Below, one piece after another: positions 5,853-7,123 of a stretch of 7,123 bases of DNA (position 1 is its first letter; every line of letters begins with the position of its first letter). A program made the translations under genes and the position numbers. The DNA is from CAYSYY01 sp964576115 [NCBI: uncultured Gemmatimonadota bacterium] (GTDB lineage Bacteria; Blakebacterota; Blakebacteria; Blakebacterales): the NCBI GenBank assembly GCA_964576115.1, contig CAZNUA010000078.1:1-7123 (forward strand), read 5' to 3'. The notes below the pieces were generated by a model. That model made no database searches, was not told the origin of the DNA, and saw nothing but the letters and a program-made list of their open reading frames with translations.

Positions 5853-6804
5853 CGCTTCCCTCCTCTGTCGCATCCCCCCCCTGGCCGGCCATGAGCCGGC
5901 GGAAGGGATACACGGTCTCCACAACGCCCAGGATGATGAGTCCGGGCCAGATGATGATGACGGCCAGCAGGGCGAAGAGCAGCCGGATCCAGCCGGCGGT
6001 TCCCCTGGCTTCGAAACTGTACCAGATGATCGCAAATCCCTGCAGGAAGTAGAGAAAGGCGATCACGATCGCCGCGTTCGCTCCCGCCCGGGCGACCGTT
6101 CCACCGGTCGCGATCGACAGCAGACACACCCCGAAGGGAACCAGCATCCAGCGCGGCAGCTCCCAGCAGGAATACGGCTCGAGTCCGATCCCGGGCTCGG
6201 TGCCCGAACGCTGCAGCCACCAGACGGTCACCGCCAGGGTCATCAGACCGGTCATGATCCCCGCCATTCCGAATTGAGACGGCAGGACGTAGATGATCGT
6301 TTCGAGCGATTGCTCGAACTGGGCTTCGAACGTCCCCGATTCCAGGCCGATTTTGTCGAGCAGATCCGCGTACGCGGGCCATAACTGCGCCCCGTACTCC
6401 CGAACGCCGGCTTCGCCGACCATCGCGTACCACAGGCCGATAAAGGTTCCGGCCGGCGGCAAAGCCAGCGCCAGGGTCGTCAACCGCCACTCCCAGCCGA
6501 GGCGCAGGGCCTGTTCGAGGATGATGGCGGTCACGACCAGGGCCAGCGGCCAGACGGCGAAGATCCGCACGCCCGCCACCGGCAGCAGGATCAGCAGCGG
6601 CACCAGGGCCGGCAGCCAGCGCATGACCGCGCTTTCTCCGCGGCGCCGGCAGAGCACGGCCAGCATGGCCGGTACGCCGATGATGGCGACCGCGTTCACG
6701 ATCGGGATCGGAGCCAGCAGGCCGCCGGCCAGGCTGAGTGCCGCCGTCACCGGCACGTGCCGGCCCCAGTAGGAGGCGGTCTCCGCCTCCCGCTCCGGAC
6801 TCAT
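5812..6804 (-). CDS. DUF2232 (YybS-like) multi-pass membrane protein
   Basis: A 330-residue integral membrane protein of unknown biochemical function. Hydrophobic segments occur at about 17-51 (possibly two helices), 62-100 (two), 108-127, 170-197, 219-236, 242-262 and 270-301. A soluble loop at about 128-168 holds several acidic residues. The late part [12 protein letters not shown] (214-225) and [21 protein letters not shown] (242-262) match the conserved Leu-Pro-x-Trp and helix-QG-helix pattern of DUF2232. Position between rpsR and rplI supports this, since DUF2232 genes often sit there. The ATG at 6802-6804 overlaps the rpsR TGA as ATGA, indicating coupled translation. The hydrophilic tail (about 308-330) is rich in Gly, Ser, Glu and Asp, and overlaps rplI by 41 bases. 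A run of eight G (5874-5881) precedes the overlap. Confidence 0.9.
   Translation of the reverse strand: MSPEREAETASYWGRHVPVTAALSLAGGLLAPIPIVNAVAIIGVPAMLAVLCRRRGESAVMRWLPALVPLLILLPVAGVRIFAVWPLALVVTAIILEQALRLGWEWRLTTLALALPPAGTFIGLWYAMVGEAGVREYGAQLWPAYADLLDKIGLESGTFEAQFEQSLETIIYVLPSQFGMAGIMTGLMTLAVTVWWLQRSGTEPGIGLEPYSCWELPRWMLVPFGVCLLSIATGGTVARAGANAAIVIAFLYFLQGFAIIWYSFEARGTAGWIRLLFALLAVIIIWPGLIILGVVETVYPFRRLMAGQGGDATEEGSDESDSSGGPPAPR
5858..5864 (-). promoter_or_regulatory. rplI ribosome binding site inside the DUF2232 gene
   Basis: AGGAGGG on the minus strand, five bases before the rplI ATG, is a near-perfect Shine-Dalgarno. It lies within the Glu/Gly codons of the DUF2232 C-terminal tail, so ribosomes finishing DUF2232 pass over the rplI initiation site. 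Confidence 0.8.
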
Positions 6805-7019
6805 CGCAGCGAATCGGTCGTAAAGGGCAGCAGCGCGACATAACGCGCCCGCTTGATCGCGGTCGTGAGCATCCGCTGGTGTTTGGCGCACACCCCCGAC
6901 TGCCGACGCGAGACGATCTTGCCCCGATCAGTCATGTACCGGCGCAGGGTGCGCTCATCCTTGTAATCGATCCAGCTCCGTTTCTCGAGACAGAACCGGC
7001 AGGGTTTCTGGTGAGCCAT
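6801..7019 (-). CDS. rpsR: 30S ribosomal protein bS18
   Basis: A 72-residue bS18, which pairs with bS6 on the 30S platform. The core signature is [24 protein letters not shown] (19-42, read in parts as [15 protein letters not shown] and SRRQSG), followed by [23 protein letters not shown] (44-66). Cys7 and Cys10 plus Cys44 and His47 are all present, which is the zinc-binding (C+) form of the protein. Length is normal. The ATG (7017-7019) shares one base with the upstream TAA as TAATG and is preceded by a long GGAGGAGGAGG purine run. The TGA overlaps the DUF2232 start by four bases. No ssb gene intervenes between this gene and the upstream acidic-tailed gene. Confidence 0.98.
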   Translation of the reverse strand: MAHQKPCRFCLEKRSWIDYKDERTLRRYMTDRGKIVSRRQSGVCAKHQRMLTTAIKRARYVALLPFTTDSLR

Positions 7020-7123
7020 TATTCCTCCTCCTCCGCACCGTCGTGCTCGCCTTCATCCTCGCCTTTATCCTCGTCCCCGTCCTCATCCTCGTCCCCGTCT
7101 TCGTCCTCGTCCCCGTCTTCGTC
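7019..7123 (-). CDS. Acidic C-terminal tail of upstream gene, probably bS6 (partial)
   Basis: Thirty-four codons and a TAA stop (7019-7021) enter from the window edge, so the body of the protein is outside. The visible tail is extremely acidic, built on repeats of DEDEDG and ending in four Glu. The next gene downstream is rpsR, whose usual upstream neighbour is rpsF or ssb. The tail lacks the D-D-x-I-P-F type end of SSB, while bS6 proteins often carry acidic tails, so rpsF is favoured. Frame choice rests on the uninterrupted acidic reading and on the TAATG junction with rpsR. The other frames would give Thr/Arg-rich peptides that run past the rpsR start. Identity is an inference from position. 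Confidence 0.65.
   Translation of the reverse strand, partial: DEDGDEDEDGDEDEDGDEDKGEDEGEHDGAEEEE
7024..7034 (-). promoter_or_regulatory. rpsR ribosome binding site within Glu codons of the upstream gene
   Basis: GGAGGAGGAGG on the minus strand precedes the rpsR ATG at a suitable distance. The same bases encode the final Glu run of the upstream protein, so the acidic tail and the ribosome binding site are the same DNA. Confidence 0.75.
7046..7123 (-). repeat. 18-base tandem repeat coding DEDEDG
   Basis: On the minus strand the unit GACGAGGACGAAGACGGG is seen as a partial copy (7112-7123), a full copy (7094-7111) and a near copy (7076-7093). It then decays through Lys/Gly-containing versions to about 7046. 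The repeat may continue beyond the window. It keeps frame, so copy-number change would alter only tail length. Confidence 0.7.

Noticed and set aside
5853-6035. Upstream extension of rplI, including an ATG seven codons before the chosen start
   Set aside because: bL9 proteins begin with MKVIL, the AGGAGGG site is correctly placed for the 5852 start, and the extra residues match no ribosomal domain.
5812-6804. DUF2232 gene between rpsR and rplI as a novel arrangement
   Set aside because: DUF2232 genes next to rpsR or rplI are known in several bacterial groups, so the placement is expected. Only the long overlap and G run are unusual.

Overview
The window is a compact, GC-rich bacterial gene cluster with every recognisable gene on the minus strand. 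Read in the direction of transcription (from base 7123 down to base 1), it begins with ribosomal protein genes, passes through metabolic and envelope genes, and ends in a tRNA-Val. No intergenic gap exceeds about 63 bases, several junctions are ATGA or TAATG overlaps, and I see no internal terminator. The simplest reading is one long operon, or a few overlapping transcription units.

Ribosomal section (7123 to 5370): the acidic C-terminal tail of a gene cut by the window edge (probably rpsF, bS6), then rpsR (bS18), a multi-pass membrane protein of the DUF2232/YybS type, and rplI (bL9). The rpsF-rpsR-DUF2232-rplI order is familiar from several bacterial lineages. The DUF2232 gene runs 41 bases into rplI.

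Metabolic section (5355 to 2984): a bifunctional-nuclease/DUF151 protein, a low-specificity L-threonine aldolase with a GTG start, and a class III (SIRT5/CobB-like) sirtuin. Envelope section (2987 to 69): a 676-residue TPR-type lipoprotein coupled to the sirtuin by an ATGA overlap, an RlpA-type lytic transglycosylase lipoprotein coupled in the same way, and an 87-residue two-helix membrane protein resembling DUF3098. That last gene terminates inside the tRNA-Val: its UAG stop is U8-A9-G10 of the tRNA.

The organism is a high-GC, Gram-negative-type bacterium, judged from two outer-membrane-style lipoproteins and RlpA. The CVYFNTFY lipoprotein start, the DUF3098-like protein and the gene order suggest an uncultured lineage around the FCB group or Gemmatimonadota/Eisenbacteria-like phyla. 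That placement is a tentative inference. I did not find a new defence or mobile system. The most unusual points are the mRNA/tRNA overlap, the DUF2232-rplI overlap just downstream of a G8 run, and the DEDEDG-repeat acidic tail.
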